From: Harmothoe impar
Taxonomy: Eukaryota; Annelida; Polychaeta; Phyllodocida; Polynoidae
DNA length: 64,000 nt
Direction: 5' to 3'
NCBI GenBank assembly: GCA_947462335.1
Contig: OX381717.1
Location: forward strand, 45,675,523 to 45,739,522
A program made the position numbers and the translations under genes. Of the stretch, positions 1-10,600 are shown in pieces; the first letter of the stretch is position 1, and the number at the start of each line of letters is the position of its first letter. The notes below the pieces were generated by a model. That model ran no database searches. It was given only the letters and a program-made list of their open reading frames with translations, and had not been told where the DNA came from.

Positions 1-1464
1 TTCGTACTTGCGCACGTGGACGAGGTTCTTACCGCTGTAGTAGCTCACAGCTGCGTACACTTCGCCCGCCTCATCCAGCACTGCGAACCAGGGGGTGTGA
101 TTAGGTTTTCCTTGCGCGGCCGCTGTGTCGCGTATGCGCACCACTGCGCGGATATCGGCGATGCGTGCTATGAGCTCGCGCAGCGCGTCGGCCGTGAAGT
201 GCACTCGCTTGCTTCTGGTCAGAGACGCCTCTTTCACCTGGCCGTCTTTTGTGTAGCGCGGCCTCCTAGACAGTCTAGCCACGTCCTCCCAGATCTCCAG
301 CGTCAAAGCTCCGTCTAAGCAGAACTCTAACCCGAGTGTTTTCTCTGCTTCTTCTCGTCCATCTCCTTCTTTTTCTTGTATTTTTCTCTTCTTAGTGGGC
401 CTTGTTGTTCTGGAACTCACCTTAGAACGTTTCACACCCGCAGGATGAGCAACACCATCAGCGTGAGCTGAATCAGCAGCAGAACCGATAGCAGGAGCAG
501 CGTCAGCGCTGGTGGTATCGGAGGTCTCGTTGTTGGAACAGCGCAGCCACACGCCGTCCGTGCTGTGTGTAGCGGTAGAAGATGAAGCGCCGCCGCCGCC
601 CTCGTAAGGTGGCGGTGAGGGCAGTCGCCACGGACCGGACGGGGGGGCGCTAGCAGTGGAGGAAGTGAGGTTGAAAGGTCGAAGAGGGAAGCCGAAAAAC
701 GTACCGCTCACCCCTTGCCCTTCGGGTTCTTCGTACGCCTCGTCGTCAGCGTCGTTCTTTGTCTCACCCTGTTGCTGCTCCTCCTCCTCCTCTTCTTCTC
801 GGTTCAGGGGCTGAGTGTCCGAATAGCTGTAACTCTCAGCGCGAGCGGCGTCGAGGGCGTCCGTCGATGTAGTGGTGGAGGAGAGGGGCTGTGCAACGTG
901 TGGCAGGTCATCAAAGTCATCAACAGTAGTGGGGAGGTAAAAACCCGGTTGCCAGTACTGCGCTGTGCCAGGAGCGTTGTCGTCAGTAGTAGTAGCAGTA
1001 GCAGCAGGTGCAGCAGAAGCAGCCGCAGCAGCAGCCGCAGCAGACGCAACAGTAGCAGGCGCAGCAGCAGCCTCAGCAGGCGCAGCCGTAGCAGGCGCAG
1101 CAGTAGCAGGCGCAGCAGCAGCAGCAGCAGCAGCAGCGGCAGGCGGGACGGCGGTAGCAGCGGCAGCGCGCTTAGCAGCAACGTGTACCGTCGCGAGTGT
1201 AACAACGTCGCTAGCACGACGACTGCTACCAGTAGTACTACTAGTACTACTACCACTACTACTACTACTGCTACTACTAGTGCTACTGCTACTACTACTA
1301 CTACTACTGCCGCGAGCGCTCGCTACAGCAGGAGGGTGATAAGACCAACCGGCTGCGGCGGTAGTCTCATGTTCAGTAGCAAGAGCAGGCACTGACGCTA
1401 AACGAACGCTGTTCCGCGTAGTCTTCTTGTTCTTGAACGCCGCTAGCTGTTGTCTTTTGCTCAT
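1..1464 (-). CDS. Virus-like Ser/Ala-rich nuclear protein with tandem PC4-like domains (partial, C-terminus outside window)
   Basis: An open frame of 488 codons runs from an ATG at 1464 to the window edge with no stop. The protein starts MSKRQQLAAFKNKK, then has Ser-, Ala/Pro- and Glu/Gln/Asp-rich low-complexity stretches (roughly residues 50-240), and a basic nuclear-localisation-like patch (RPTKKRKIQEK) near residue 355. Residues ~377-445 (LEFCLDGALTLEIW ... KRVHFTADALRELIARIADI) match the pattern of the PC4/p15 single-strand DNA-binding transcription coactivator fold: beta strands, then a KxI/V-x-F/L strand turn and the long C-terminal helix. A second copy appears to begin at residue ~459 (YAAVSYYSGKNLVHVRKYE) and is cut by the window edge. 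PC4 itself also has a Ser-rich acidic N-terminus. The PC4 assignment is by eye and is inference; the open frame is certain. Trinucleotide runs at 1010-1315 encode the Ala and Ser tracts. A TATA box lies 60 nt upstream. Confidence 0.65.
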   Translation of the reverse strand, partial: MSKRQQLAAFKNKKTTRNSVRLASVPALATEHETTAAAGWSYHPPAVASARGSSSSSSSSSTSSSSSSSSGSSTSSTTGSSRRASDVVTLATVHVAAKRAAAATAVPPAAAAAAAAAAPATAAPATAAPAEAAAAPATVASAAAAAAAASAAPAATATTTDDNAPGTAQYWQPGFYLPTTVDDFDDLPHVAQPLSSTTTSTDALDAARAESYSYSDTQPLNREEEEEEEQQQGETKNDADDEAYEEPEGQGVSGTFFGFPLRPFNLTSSTASAPPSGPWRLPSPPPYEGGGGASSSTATHSTDGVWLRCSNNETSDTTSADAAPAIGSAADSAHADGVAHPAGVKRSKVSSRTTRPTKKRKIQEKEGDGREEAEKTLGLEFCLDGALTLEIWEDVARLSRRPRYTKDGQVKEASLTRSKRVHFTADALRELIARIADIRAVVRIRDTAAAQGKPNHTPWFAVLDEAGEVYAAVSYYSGKNLVHVRKYE

Positions 1465-1524
1465 GGTGGTGACTGTAGAGAGCAGCAAAAAAGAATGAGT
1501 GAGTGAATGGAGGTTTCCAAGCCC

Positions 1525-1532
1525 CTTATATA
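1525..1532 (-). promoter_or_regulatory. TATA box of the PC4-like gene
   Basis: TATATAAG on the minus strand, about 60 bases upstream of the ATG at 1464. A related TATAAGGC-type motif occurs on the minus strand near 61976-61985, upstream of the other MSKRQ-starting ORF. Confidence 0.6.
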
Positions 1533-1548
1533 CGCCTTCTCGCTTCTA

Positions 1549-2420
1549 GAGCTAAGCTACTTACCGACCCTGTTCAGCTGCCGCCGGCTGGCCGGCGGCC
1601 ATTCACAAAGAGAAACAAAAAGACATAAGGCATGACGTTTTCAGCTGGATCCCTTTCCCCCCCCTCTTTTGAGAGATCGACTGTGATGATGAGCTAAGCC
1701 GCTTACCACCCTGTTCAGCAATTCAACGCGCATTAGCTGTATAAAGGGTTAAGCGGTTGCTGCCTGCCGTCGACTGACCGGCGGCGGCCATTCACAAAGA
1801 CATAAGGTATGACGTTTTCAGCTGGATCCCTTTTTGAGGGATCCACTGTGGTGAGCTAAGCCGCTTACCACCCTGTTCAGCCATTCAGCGCGCGTTAGCT
1901 GTATAAAGGATTAACGGTAACGGTGATGAGCTTACAGTGTGTATACAAAAAAAAACTACAGGAGGCGTGTGCGTGAAGCAGGACCCCCCTAAGACGAACG
2001 TGTCTGTCTGTGAGTAGAGGCGTGTGCATGTGGTGAGCGACTTAAGTGTAAGACAAAAATCGCCACCTCCTGCCGTGGTGAGTAGACCGGGCCGGCCAGG
2101 CGGGCGGCCGGCCGGCTAGTTCAATAGGGAGGGGTGACAGCTGCCTAAGGCTGTGCATGAAAAAAAATCCGATTTTCACCTGACCTCTGACGTTTGTTAC
2201 AATGAATGTCAGAGGGAGGGAGACGTCCTCGGGTAGGGGGTAGGAGGTATTAAGGCTATGAGTGAGGAAAAAACACCGTTTTCAGCTGGTCTCCACGGAT
2301 AGCGATGCCACACCCCCTCGTCATCTAAGCTCTTAAGGAGCGGAGCGGCTGAAAAAGCGTCATGCGGACAGGGCGCTAGACAGCTGGAGCGCTGTTGGAA
2401 ATGGGATTAAACTCCCTCTG
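1549..2420. repeat. Promoter-proximal direct repeats between divergent virus-like genes
   Basis: A block beginning GAGCTAAGC(C/T)(G/A)CTTACC recurs at 1549, 1691 and 1853, and a block containing CATTCACAAAG and GACGTTTTCAGCTGGATCCC recurs around 1600-1660 and 1790-1830, with a diverged TTTTCAGCTGG at about 2280. The repeat spacing is about 140-160 bases. TGTATAAAGG motifs on the plus strand near 1739 and 1899 could be additional TATA boxes. The stretch separates the minus-strand PC4-like gene from the plus-strand death-domain gene, so a bidirectional control region is likely. No protein gene is supported in 1465-2420. Confidence 0.55.
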
Positions 2421-2428
2421 TATAAAAA
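2421..2428 (+). promoter_or_regulatory. TATA box of the tandem death-domain gene
   Basis: TATAAAAA about 155 bases upstream of the ATG at 2582. Transcription starting ~30 bases downstream would place the trinucleotide run at 2484-2568 in the 5' untranslated leader. Confidence 0.5.
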
Positions 2429-2483
2429 GCTCTCATTTCTGTTGGAAAAAAAACATATCGCCTCTGACCCCAGTAACGGCTAC

Positions 2484-2507
2484 TACCACCACCACCGCCA
2501 CCACCAC

Positions 2508-2568
<61 letters not shown>
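2484..2568. repeat. (ACC)n/(GCC)n trinucleotide run in the 5' leader
   Basis: About 28 uninterrupted ACC/GCC triplets ending shortly before the death-domain start codon. Confidence 0.9.
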
Positions 2569-2569
<1 letters not shown>

Positions 2570-2581
2570 AGACGAGACGAG

Positions 2582-3328
2582 ATGGCTCAAGCTATTCCAC
2601 TTTCAAGCTCGCCTTCACCGCCCGGTGCGCCTGAAAAAAAGTTAATGCGGCTTGACGACGTGAGACGCGGCGCGAGGCAGACCGATGATGGGGAGACCCG
2701 ACAGGTAGGACAGCGGCGGTTAGCCTATAGCGACGCCTTGCTTCGTCAACTAGGTAAAGAGTTGAGCGGCTGTTGGAGAGAGTTGGGCAGTAGCTTAAAA
2801 GTCAGCGCCGCCCGTATGGATGCTCTAGTAGAGCGCAGTGTCAAGACACCGGAGGAGCTGTGTACGGCGATGTTCCGAGTGTGGTGGGGTGAAACCCCGC
2901 ATCGTCATAGATGGGGCGAGCTCGGTCGCGTCTTCACCCGCATTAGACGCATGGAACTGTTGGCTCAGTGGATGGCCCTTCTCCACAGACAGGGGTTGGA
3001 TTTCGAAAACCCCGACTCGCGCGCGATGCATAAGCACTTGGGCACCCTCGGCAGACGTCTGGGTAGCAGGTGGAAAGAGGTGGGGGACCATTTAAAATTG
3101 TCGCCTGAGAGGTTAGATAAGATCGCTGAAGAATGCGAATACGGAGGAAGTCCCGCTGAGTGGGCCTTCCGAGTGTTGAAAATGTGGCAAGATGAAGCTG
3201 ACGGCGCCGGCGGTACGCCTTTTGAACTCCTTCGAGTGTTGACTGAGGACATGGGAAAGTTTGGCCTCGGCATCGCGATATTACTTGACTTTATCAAGCA
3301 AGAAACAACGAGAACGACGGACATGTGA
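2582..3328 (+). CDS. Intronless tandem death-domain protein in virus-like flank
   Basis: A 248-aa single-exon ORF. After a Pro/Ser-rich start (1-48) there are two death-domain-like units: residues ~50-130 (LLRQLGKELSGCWRELGSSL, ending in GRVFTRIRRMELL) and ~149-238 (LGTLGRRLGSRWKEVGDHLK, then WAFRVLKMWQDE). Both have the family's helix-2 Trp (W65, W164), the L-x-h-S/A helix-3 pattern and the late Trp of helix 4/5 (W101, W202). Death domains assemble signalling complexes in apoptosis and innate immunity. No enzyme domain, membrane segment or TIR is seen, so it would be an adaptor or decoy. The ATG at 2582 has a favourable context (purine at -3, G at +4). It lies between the element's PC4-like gene and its terminal array, so acquisition by a virus-like element is inferred. 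A host origin for this copy cannot be excluded. Confidence 0.7.
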   Translation: MAQAIPLSSSPSPPGAPEKKLMRLDDVRRGARQTDDGETRQVGQRRLAYSDALLRQLGKELSGCWRELGSSLKVSAARMDALVERSVKTPEELCTAMFRVWWGETPHRHRWGELGRVFTRIRRMELLAQWMALLHRQGLDFENPDSRAMHKHLGTLGRRLGSRWKEVGDHLKLSPERLDKIAEECEYGGSPAEWAFRVLKMWQDEADGAGGTPFELLRVLTEDMGKFGLGIAILLDFIKQETTRTTDM

Positions 3329-3366
3329 ATTGTTGTGTTTTATTTTCATACGTCTTCTTTATTAGT

Positions 3367-3370
<4 letters not shown>

Positions 3371-3407
<37 letters not shown>
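3371..3407. repeat. 37-base poly(A) tract downstream of the death-domain ORF
   Basis: An unbroken run of 37 A starts 43 bases after the stop codon. There is no AATAAA on the plus strand between stop and tract. It may be a retrocopied tail or a simple repeat. Confidence 0.9.
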
Positions 3408-3410
<3 letters not shown>

Positions 3411-3506
3411 CATAACAATTAAGACGCGCGATCTCTTAAAGTGTCACTTCCTCCAGTCGCAGCTGATCGCCTCATCGCAGCACGTGATAAACAAAAAAAA
3501 ACACGA

Positions 3507-3548
3507 AGAGACACGCTTCTTCCTCTCGAGAGGAAGAAGCGTGTCTCT
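3507..3548. repeat. Perfect 42-bp palindrome near the left element end
   Basis: Perfect inverted repeat centred on CTCTCGAGAG, arms AGAGACACGCTTCTTCCTC and its complement. A similar stem-loop (GACTCGCTTCTCTGCCCTC arm) occupies the equivalent place at 61524-61570 on the other side. It could be a cruciform, an RNA 3'-end structure, or a remnant of a hairpin end. Confidence 0.9.
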
Positions 3549-3589
3549 CGATTGAAAATCTTTTTCTTTCTTAAAAGAGACAAACGCGC

Positions 3590-3760
3590 CCCTTAGAGTG
3601 CCCCCCCCTAGAGTGCCCCCCTCCCCCCCCTCCCCCCCACCACTCGCCCCATGCATCCTAAAAGCGCCCCCCTCCCCATGCATGTTAAAAGGGCCCCCCT
3701 CCCCCCCTCCCCTCCCCTCCTTCCCCTCCTTCCCCCTTATACACTCTAAAGAACGCTTCT
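3590..3760. repeat. C-rich minisatellite, left element end
   Basis: Units built from AGAGTGCCCCCC and CCCATGCATG/CTAAAAG separated by poly-C. The complementary motifs GGGGGGCACTCT and GATGCATGGGG recur at 61440-61510, placing the same minisatellite at the right end. Confidence 0.75.
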
Positions 3761-3939
3761 AACTAGTTCAATAAGTCACTTCCAGTCGCTCGTAAAACAA
3801 TAAAAAATGAAAAAAAAACTTATATCGTGGTGTTTTTTATTAGTTTACCGAAAAAAAATAAGAGACTCGCCTCCTCCTCCAAAAAAAAAAGATATCACAT
3901 TTTAAAGCCCGTGACCCCTTAAAGACGCTCATCTCTTCA

Positions 3940-3956
3940 TTAAGTCGCGTGACGTC

Positions 3957-3987
<31 letters not shown>

Positions 3988-4335
3988 CCGGTCACGTGAT
4001 CAATCAGGTCACTTCCGGTCACGTGATCCTCAATGAGGTCACTTCCGGTTGGCCATTAGGTCATGTGACGTCACTTCCGGTCCCCTAAGTAGGTCAGTAG
4101 GTTACCCAGAATGCACCATCCCCTAAGTAGGTCACTTCCGGTCACCCAATGGAGGCCTCTGATTGGCTGCAGGGTTACCCAGAATGCACCGCTAATCCCC
4201 TAAGTAGGTCACTTCCGGTCACGTGACCAAATGGAGGCCTCTGATTGGCTAACTAGGTCACGTGACGTCACCACTAATCCCCTAAGTAGGTCACTTCCGG
4301 TCACGTGACCAAATGGAGGCCTCTGATTGGCTGCA
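3940..4335. promoter_or_regulatory. Array of host transcription-factor-like sites at the left element end
   Basis: Repeated modules combine TCACTTCCGG (ETS core CCGGAAGT), TCACGTGA (E-box CACGTG), TGACGTCA (CRE), TGATTGGCT (CCAAT box) and TTACCCAGAATGCACC (ZNF143/Staf-type site, two copies), spaced by CCCCTAAGTAGG. A (CTT)n run lies at 3957-3987. The block ends at the inverted terminal sequence. Site identities rest on consensus matching only. Confidence 0.65.
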
Positions 4336-4396
4336 TGTCGATTGAGTAATAAACAGTACTTAACTATAGTCCCGTTCCGATACATACTATACTACT
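4318..4396 (-). repeat. Inverted terminal sequence, left copy
   Basis: The reverse complement of these 79 bases matches 60982-61060 at 78 of 79 positions. It begins AGTAGTATAGTATGTATCGG at 4396; similarity stops abruptly there, which I take as the element boundary. It contains AATAAA (plus strand, in GAGTAATAAACAG) reading outward from the element, a possible polyadenylation signal. Confidence 0.9.
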
Positions 4397-6480
4397 TACA
4401 CCCACAAGTTGAGAATTCTGAATAACTATAATGTTACTCAATACAATCTATTACTGTTCAGTATTATGTTCCATAAATGCCAACATTACAGGTCAATCAT
4501 TCCTTGTAGGTATTGCTCTCAAGGTCAAATTAAAAAATGAATGGCCTTGATCTAAACCGGTGGTCTGGTCAACCAACAAGGTAGTTTAGTCCTAGTTTGA
4601 AACGAACAGTTGGTAACAACCTATCTCGTATGATGAAGCACCCTGAGTAGATTTCATGATCACTATTTAGGTTTCTATCGTTGGTTTTTGGAATAGGTTC
4701 ATGTACTGAACTATAGGAGTATGATGCAAACCACACTAACATTTCATCCAACATTTATTAGGCGCACAACAGTTCCCTTTTTTAAGCTGGATAATATGTT
4801 TGATTCGGTTGGAATTACTACAAAAAAAAATCTATTTTAGATGAGTAAATTGTTCCTCTACCTGCCAATCAAAGGGTGCATTGATAAGACGATTTTGTTG
4901 ATGGGAATTCCAATATCGTGATGTTAAAGTATGTTACCTTTAGTACTGCAAGAAAAGGGCCGCAGTCAAACCAAGAGGGTTTGGTGCCATATCCAATAAA
5001 GTAAATTCTGAAGGTCTAGACTTGAATGGGTGCATTCAGATTGATTTTGGCAGGGGTTTAGGGGTCTGTTGTTGCTGGGTTTTAGAGCCCCCATAGAGCA
5101 GGGCCAGACCTATATTGTCATCTATAGGCTGGGACAATTGTAAAAACTAGGTTCTTGTATAAGCATGAGGGTAACAGCCCGCCAAAATGAAGAGCCCCCC
5201 TGGTGCTTTATCGCAATAATATGGAAGTCCAATCTGCAGAAATCCTTGGCTAAGGCTTTGGAATATGTTGAAGGTCTAAACTTGAAATAGTGAATTTTGG
5301 AACACAATATATTAAAGCTCAGATCAGCATTCATCCTCTGTTGATGGTGCTGGAAATTTATTTTTTTAAAGGAAAGATTTTAGAAGGGCTAGACTTGAAA
5401 TAGGGCAATCTAGTGTAGTCCTATTTTGGTAAACATGAGTGTATAAAGGCTCAGATCTGGATTCCTCCTCAGTCAATGGCACTGGGACATATTTTCAAGG
5501 GCTAAGCATTGAAGGTCTAGGCTTCAGTGTATTCAGCCCCTTTCTTTTTGAATGTAAAGACCTTTGTGGAAAATTGTGAACATCCAGACTTGAAACTGTG
5601 CTATTTGGCACAGAATATATTAAGGCTCGGATTTGAATTCATCCTAATTTTATAGATTTGAACAACAAGTGAGGAAACAGTTTCATCTTGTGTAATTCTG
5701 GATAGCTTAGGATTGCTCTGCAGATGTTTAAACTATTAAAATAACGAATAATTTGCATCAGCCTTCATCTTTAGGGCTGGGATCAAGGCTGCAGGGGCGG
5801 CGGAAGGTGGATAAAGTTGGGAGGGCCCAGGTCCCAAAACCTAATGGGTGTTGAGTAACAAATAGGAGTCTATTTAAGAATTTCCCCTTCAAATTGGTGC
5901 ATAAAGAGTGGTTTGAATAATCGTTAGAGATTTTTCAGAATTTACACTTAATTTGATGTGTTCTGATGGAGTTTGAGCTTGCCATATGATAAAGGTTTAA
6001 GAATTTTATCCTGAGATTAGTGTTTTCTAGGGGTTTCTGAGTTTGCTGCCCCCCCCCCCCCCCCGGTTCTGCTGCCACTGGGCTGGGATACGAGGGAACA
6101 CATTTTTTTCTGGAAATTTTGAAGGTCTAGAATTAAAATGGTGCAATCTACTGTCTGTTTTCACACATAGCTGGTGCCCAGCCGGGGCTGCCCAACCATG
6201 TCCCTTTTTGGTTCAAATTCCACAGACATGATTTTTTTTGTAGTCTGGTCTGATATATCAGCAGAAACCATCAACCGGTAGACTGGCAAATGCAGGACTA
6301 CAGTGCACACTCTTTCCCCTCCCCCACAAGTGAAGATTTTTAAAATTCACAAAGTAAAATTGTAAGATTTAACGGGTGCGACACAAAGTGTCGCAAGAAA
6401 ATTTTATGATTTTCAAAGTAATTTGCTGCATTTTATGGCATTTCTACAGAAAAAGTGAAGAGTTTAAGTATTCAGCGTCA
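4397..6480. other. Non-coding host DNA with a degenerate minisatellite (about 4980-6150)
   Basis: No gene is supported. From ~4980 a diverged unit recurs: GAAGGTCTAGACTTGAA followed by GTGCA(A/T)TC, then ATATATTAAGGCTCAGAT and ATTCATCCTC. Copies lie near 5008, 5265, 5375, 5505, 5580 and 6120. The copies are irregular in length and look old. Confidence 0.55.
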
Positions 6481-6485
6481 CGTCG

Positions 6486-6651
6486 CGACAAATCGCGCCC
6501 CCTCCAAAGGTGTGGAGTAATTTTACGCCCCCCCCCCCCCTCAAGAGGATCAAGTTATTTTACGCCCCCCCCTCGGAAGGGGTCAAGTTATTTTACGCCC
6601 CCCCCCCTAAACTCACCACCCCCTGTTGTTAAAAAATGAACACTCCCTTAG
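6486..6651 (-). mobile_element. G/C-tract MITE-like repeat, copy 1 (truncated)
   Basis: Three units of poly-C with AGTTATTTTACG, ending CCCCCTGTTGTTAAAAAATG then ACACTCCCTTA, the same end as at 39000 and (diverged) 22560. Confidence 0.5.
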
Positions 6652-7239
6652 GGGGGTAGGTGCTGTGGGGGGGGGGGGGTGGGGGGGGGGAGGGGTTGCT
6701 GGACGGAGGTCGGGGGGGCAGTGAAGTGTGACCAGTGTCAGTGAGCAAGAGCCAAATAGCCTACCCAGTCTGAACCCGGCCTTTGGGCCCCTGTACCCAG
6801 CCTTCAAACTTTGGCGAAATTAACTTTGGCCCAAATTAGGGGGTGACCACTCAATGTGACTCAGTGCGCGCCATGACGGGAGAGCGATAAATGGACATAA
6901 ATTAAATGGCAAATTTGGAACTGCTCAATTCGCGGATTAACAGGAAAAACTGCAACTAAAACCGACATTTCCACCATCGGCCGACACTTCAACATGTCTA
7001 AATTAATTTCATAACGAACAATATTCATGACAAACTTGAGTTCTTACCAAAAAAACACTTTGAACGAGCTGAGAAATGTGGCGCGAGCTGGGATTTGTCA
7101 ACAAGTGTGGCTTTTCTGGAGGACGCAAACTGCTTATGTCCGTGATCGCGCCGGGATTCGGGCAGCGCTAGGGTAGCGCGACACCTGCGTCTCGCATGAG
7201 CTTCCGAGATGCGCGGCCCCAAGCGTTCCCGCCGGTGCA
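6652..7239. other. Non-coding stretch with long G runs
   Basis: Positions 6660-6720 are dominated by G homopolymers. The rest shows no supported gene or repeat. Confidence 0.5.
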
Positions 7240-7679
7240 GTCTATATAACCCTGAGGGTTTTCAATCAGTGCTGCCCTCATCCGCCCTAGTGTTAACTGG
7301 TCCAACTAACACACTGGGGAGGCCACTCCTCATTCAAACTGTGTATGCTGGGTTCTGTATGGAGGTGAGTGGTGGGCAGTGGGTGGGGTTGAAGGTGGGG
7401 GGAGGGGGTGAGGGGGTGGGTGGGGGGGGGGGGGGGAGGGAGGGGGGGAGGGATCTACATGGGCTGTACTTTTGGGAGCTGTGCATGGTATAGGGGTTGG
7501 TGGGTTGGGCTGGGCTTCTAGGTATGGGCTGGGCTTCTTCACATGGGCTGAGAGTGGGTTGGGCTTCTTTGCAGGTTGAGGTGGGCTTTGTTGGCATGGG
7601 CTAGGGGTGTGCTCAGGTGGGCTATATTGGCAATGGCATGGGCTAGGGGTGGGTTTAATCTCTATGCCCGGAGGGAAAC

Positions 7680-10600
7680 GCTTCCTAATTACGTCTCAAC
7701 TCCTAAACTAGATCACAAATGTACGGTCAATCAATATTGACCCCCCCCCCTTGAGATTTTTTCGGTCATCTGACACATTGGACCCCCCTAATTGATCCAA
7801 ACAAGCTCTCCTTTTTTTGATCACTATGGAGAAAAACCCTCAGGGAAACCAGTCCTTTATTACGTCGCGATTCCCAAACTAGGTCAGAAATGTTCAGTCA
7901 ACCATTATTGACCCCCCCTTGAGATTTTTTGGTCATCTGACACATTGGACCCCCCTAAGTGATCCAAACAAGCTCTCCTGGTTTTAATCACTATACAGCC
8001 GAAAACCCTCAGGGAAACCCGTCCTTTATTACGTCTCGACTCCCAAACTAGGTCGGACATGTTCAGTCAACCATTATTGACCCCCCCTTGAGATTTTTTT
8101 GTCATCTGACACATTGGACCCCCCTAATTGATCCAAACAAGCTCTCCCGGTTTTATTCACTATACACCCGAAAACCCTCAGGGAAACCCGTCCTTTATTA
8201 TGTCTCGACTCCCAAGCTAGGCCGGACATGTTCAGTCAACCGTTATTGACCCCCCCTTGAGATTTTTTGGTCATCTGACACATTGGACCCCCCTAATTGA
8301 TCCAAACAAGCTCTCCTGGTTTTAATCACTATACAGCCGAAAACCCTCAGGGAAACCCGTCCTTTATTACTTCTCGACTCCCAAACTAGGTCAGAAATGT
8401 TCGGTCAACCAATATTGACCCCCCCTTGAGATTTTTTGGTCATCTGACACATTGGACCCCCCTAAGTGATCCAAACAAGCTCTCCTGGTTTTATTCACTA
8501 TACAGCCGAAAACCCTCAGGGAAACCCGTCCTTTATTACGTCTCGACTCCCAAACTAGGTCAGAAATGTTTGGTCAGCTATTATTGACCCCCCCCTTGAG
8601 ATTTTTTGGTCATCTGACACATTGGACCCCCCTAAGTGATCCAAACAAGCTCTCCTGGTTTTATTCACTATACAGCCGAAAACCCTCAGGGAAACCCGTC
8701 CTTTATTACGTCTCGACTCCCAAACTAGGTAAGAAATGTTCGGTCAACCAATATTGACCCCCCCTTGAGATTTTTTGGTCATCTGACACATTGGACCCCC
8801 CTAATTGATCCAAACAAGCTCTCCTGGTTTTAATCACTATACAGCCGAAAACCCTCAGGGAAACCCGTCCTTTATTACATCTTGACTCCCAAACTAGGTC
8901 GGACATGTTCAGTCAACCATTATTGACCCCCCCTTGAGATTTTTTGGTCATCTGACACATTGGACCCCCCTTATTGATCCAAACAAGCTCTCCTGGTTTT
9001 AATCACTATACAGCCGAAAACCCTCAGGGAAACCCGTCCTTTATTACTTCTCGACTCCCAAACTAGGTAAGAAATGTTCGGTCAACCAATATTGACCCCC
9101 CCTTGAGATTTTTTCGTCATCTGACACATTGGACCCCCCTAATTGATCCAAACAAGCTCTCCTGGTTTTAATCACTATACAGCCGAAAACCCTCAGGGAA
9201 ACCCGTCCTTTATTACGTCTCGACTCCCAAACTAGGTCAGAAATGTTCGGTCAGCTATTATTGACCCCCCCCTTGAGATCTTTTGGTCATCTGACACATT
9301 GGACCCCCCTAAGTGATCCAAACAAGCTCTCCTGGTTTTATTCACTATACAGCCGAAAACCCTCAGGGAAACCCGTCCTTTATTACGTCTCGTCTCCCAA
9401 ACTAGGTCAGAAATGTTCGGTCAGCTATTATTGACCCCCCCTTGAGATTTTTTGGTCATCTGACACATTGGACCCCCCCTTATTGATCCAAACAAGCTCT
9501 CCTGGTTTTAATCACTATACAGCCGAAAACCCTCAGGGAAACCCGTCCTTTATTACGTCTCGACTCCCAAACTAGGTCGGACATGTTCAGTCAACCATTA
9601 TTGACCCCCCCTTGAGATTTTTTTGTCATCTGACACATTGGACCCCCCTAATTGATCCAAACAAGCTCTCCTGGTTTTATTCACTATACACCCGAAAACC
9701 CTCAGGGAAACCCGTCCTTTATTATGTCTCGACTCCCAAGCTAGGCCGGACATGTTCAGTCAACCGTTATTGACCCCCCCTTGAGATTTTTTGGTCATCT
9801 GACACATTGGACCCCCCTAATTGATGCAAACAAGCTCTCCTGGTTTTAATCACTATACAGCCGAAAACCCTCAGGGAAACCCGTCCTTAATTACTTCTCG
9901 ACTCCCAAACTAGGTCAGAAATGTTCGGTCAGCTATTATTGACCCCCCCCTTGAGATTTTTTTGTCATCTGACACATTGGACCCCCCCTTATTGATCCAA
10001 ACAAGCTCTCCTGGTTTTAATCACTATACAGCCGAAAACCCTCAGGGAAACCCGTCCTTTATTACATCTCGACTCCCAAACTAGGTCGGACATGTTCAGT
10101 CAACCAATATTGACCCCCCCCCTTTGAGATTTTTTGGTCATCTGACACATTGGACCCCCCCTAATTGATCCAAACAAGCTCTCCTGGTTTTAATCACTAT
10201 ACAGCCGAAAACCCTCAGGGAAACCCGTCCTTTATTACGTCTCGTCTCCCAAACTAGGTCAGAAATGTTTGGTCAACCAATATTGACCCCCCCTTGAGAT
10301 TTTTTTGTCATCTGACACATTGGACCCCCCTAATTCATCCAAACAAGCTCTCCTGGTTTTATTCACTATACACCCGAAAACCCTCAGGGAAACCCGTCCT
10401 TTATTACGTCTCGACTCCCAAACTAGGTCAGAAATGTTCGGTCAGCCATTAGTGACCCCCCCCTTGAGATTTTTTCGTCATCTGACACATTGGACCCCCC
10501 CTTATTGATCCAAACAAGCTCTCCTGGTTTTAATCACTATACAGCCGAAAACCCTCAGGGAAACCCGTCCTTTATTACGTCTCGACTCCCAAACTAGGTA

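Noticed and set aside
16..1395. Several plus- and minus-strand ORFs of 100-226 codons overlapping the PC4-like gene
   Set aside because: They are other-frame readings of the GC-rich trinucleotide repeats; the minus-strand 488-codon frame is longer, starts at a TATA-driven ATG and contains domain-like sequence.
4341..4442. ATTGAGTAA / TTACTCAAT inverted pair across the left element boundary
   Set aside because: Only 9 bp, not present at the right end, and likely by chance.
6151..6228. tRNA-like segment (TGTCTGT ... GGTTCAAATTCC ... ACAGACA)
   Set aside because: The outer stem and a B-box-like word are present, but T-arm and anticodon stems do not pair; a chance match or a very old SINE.
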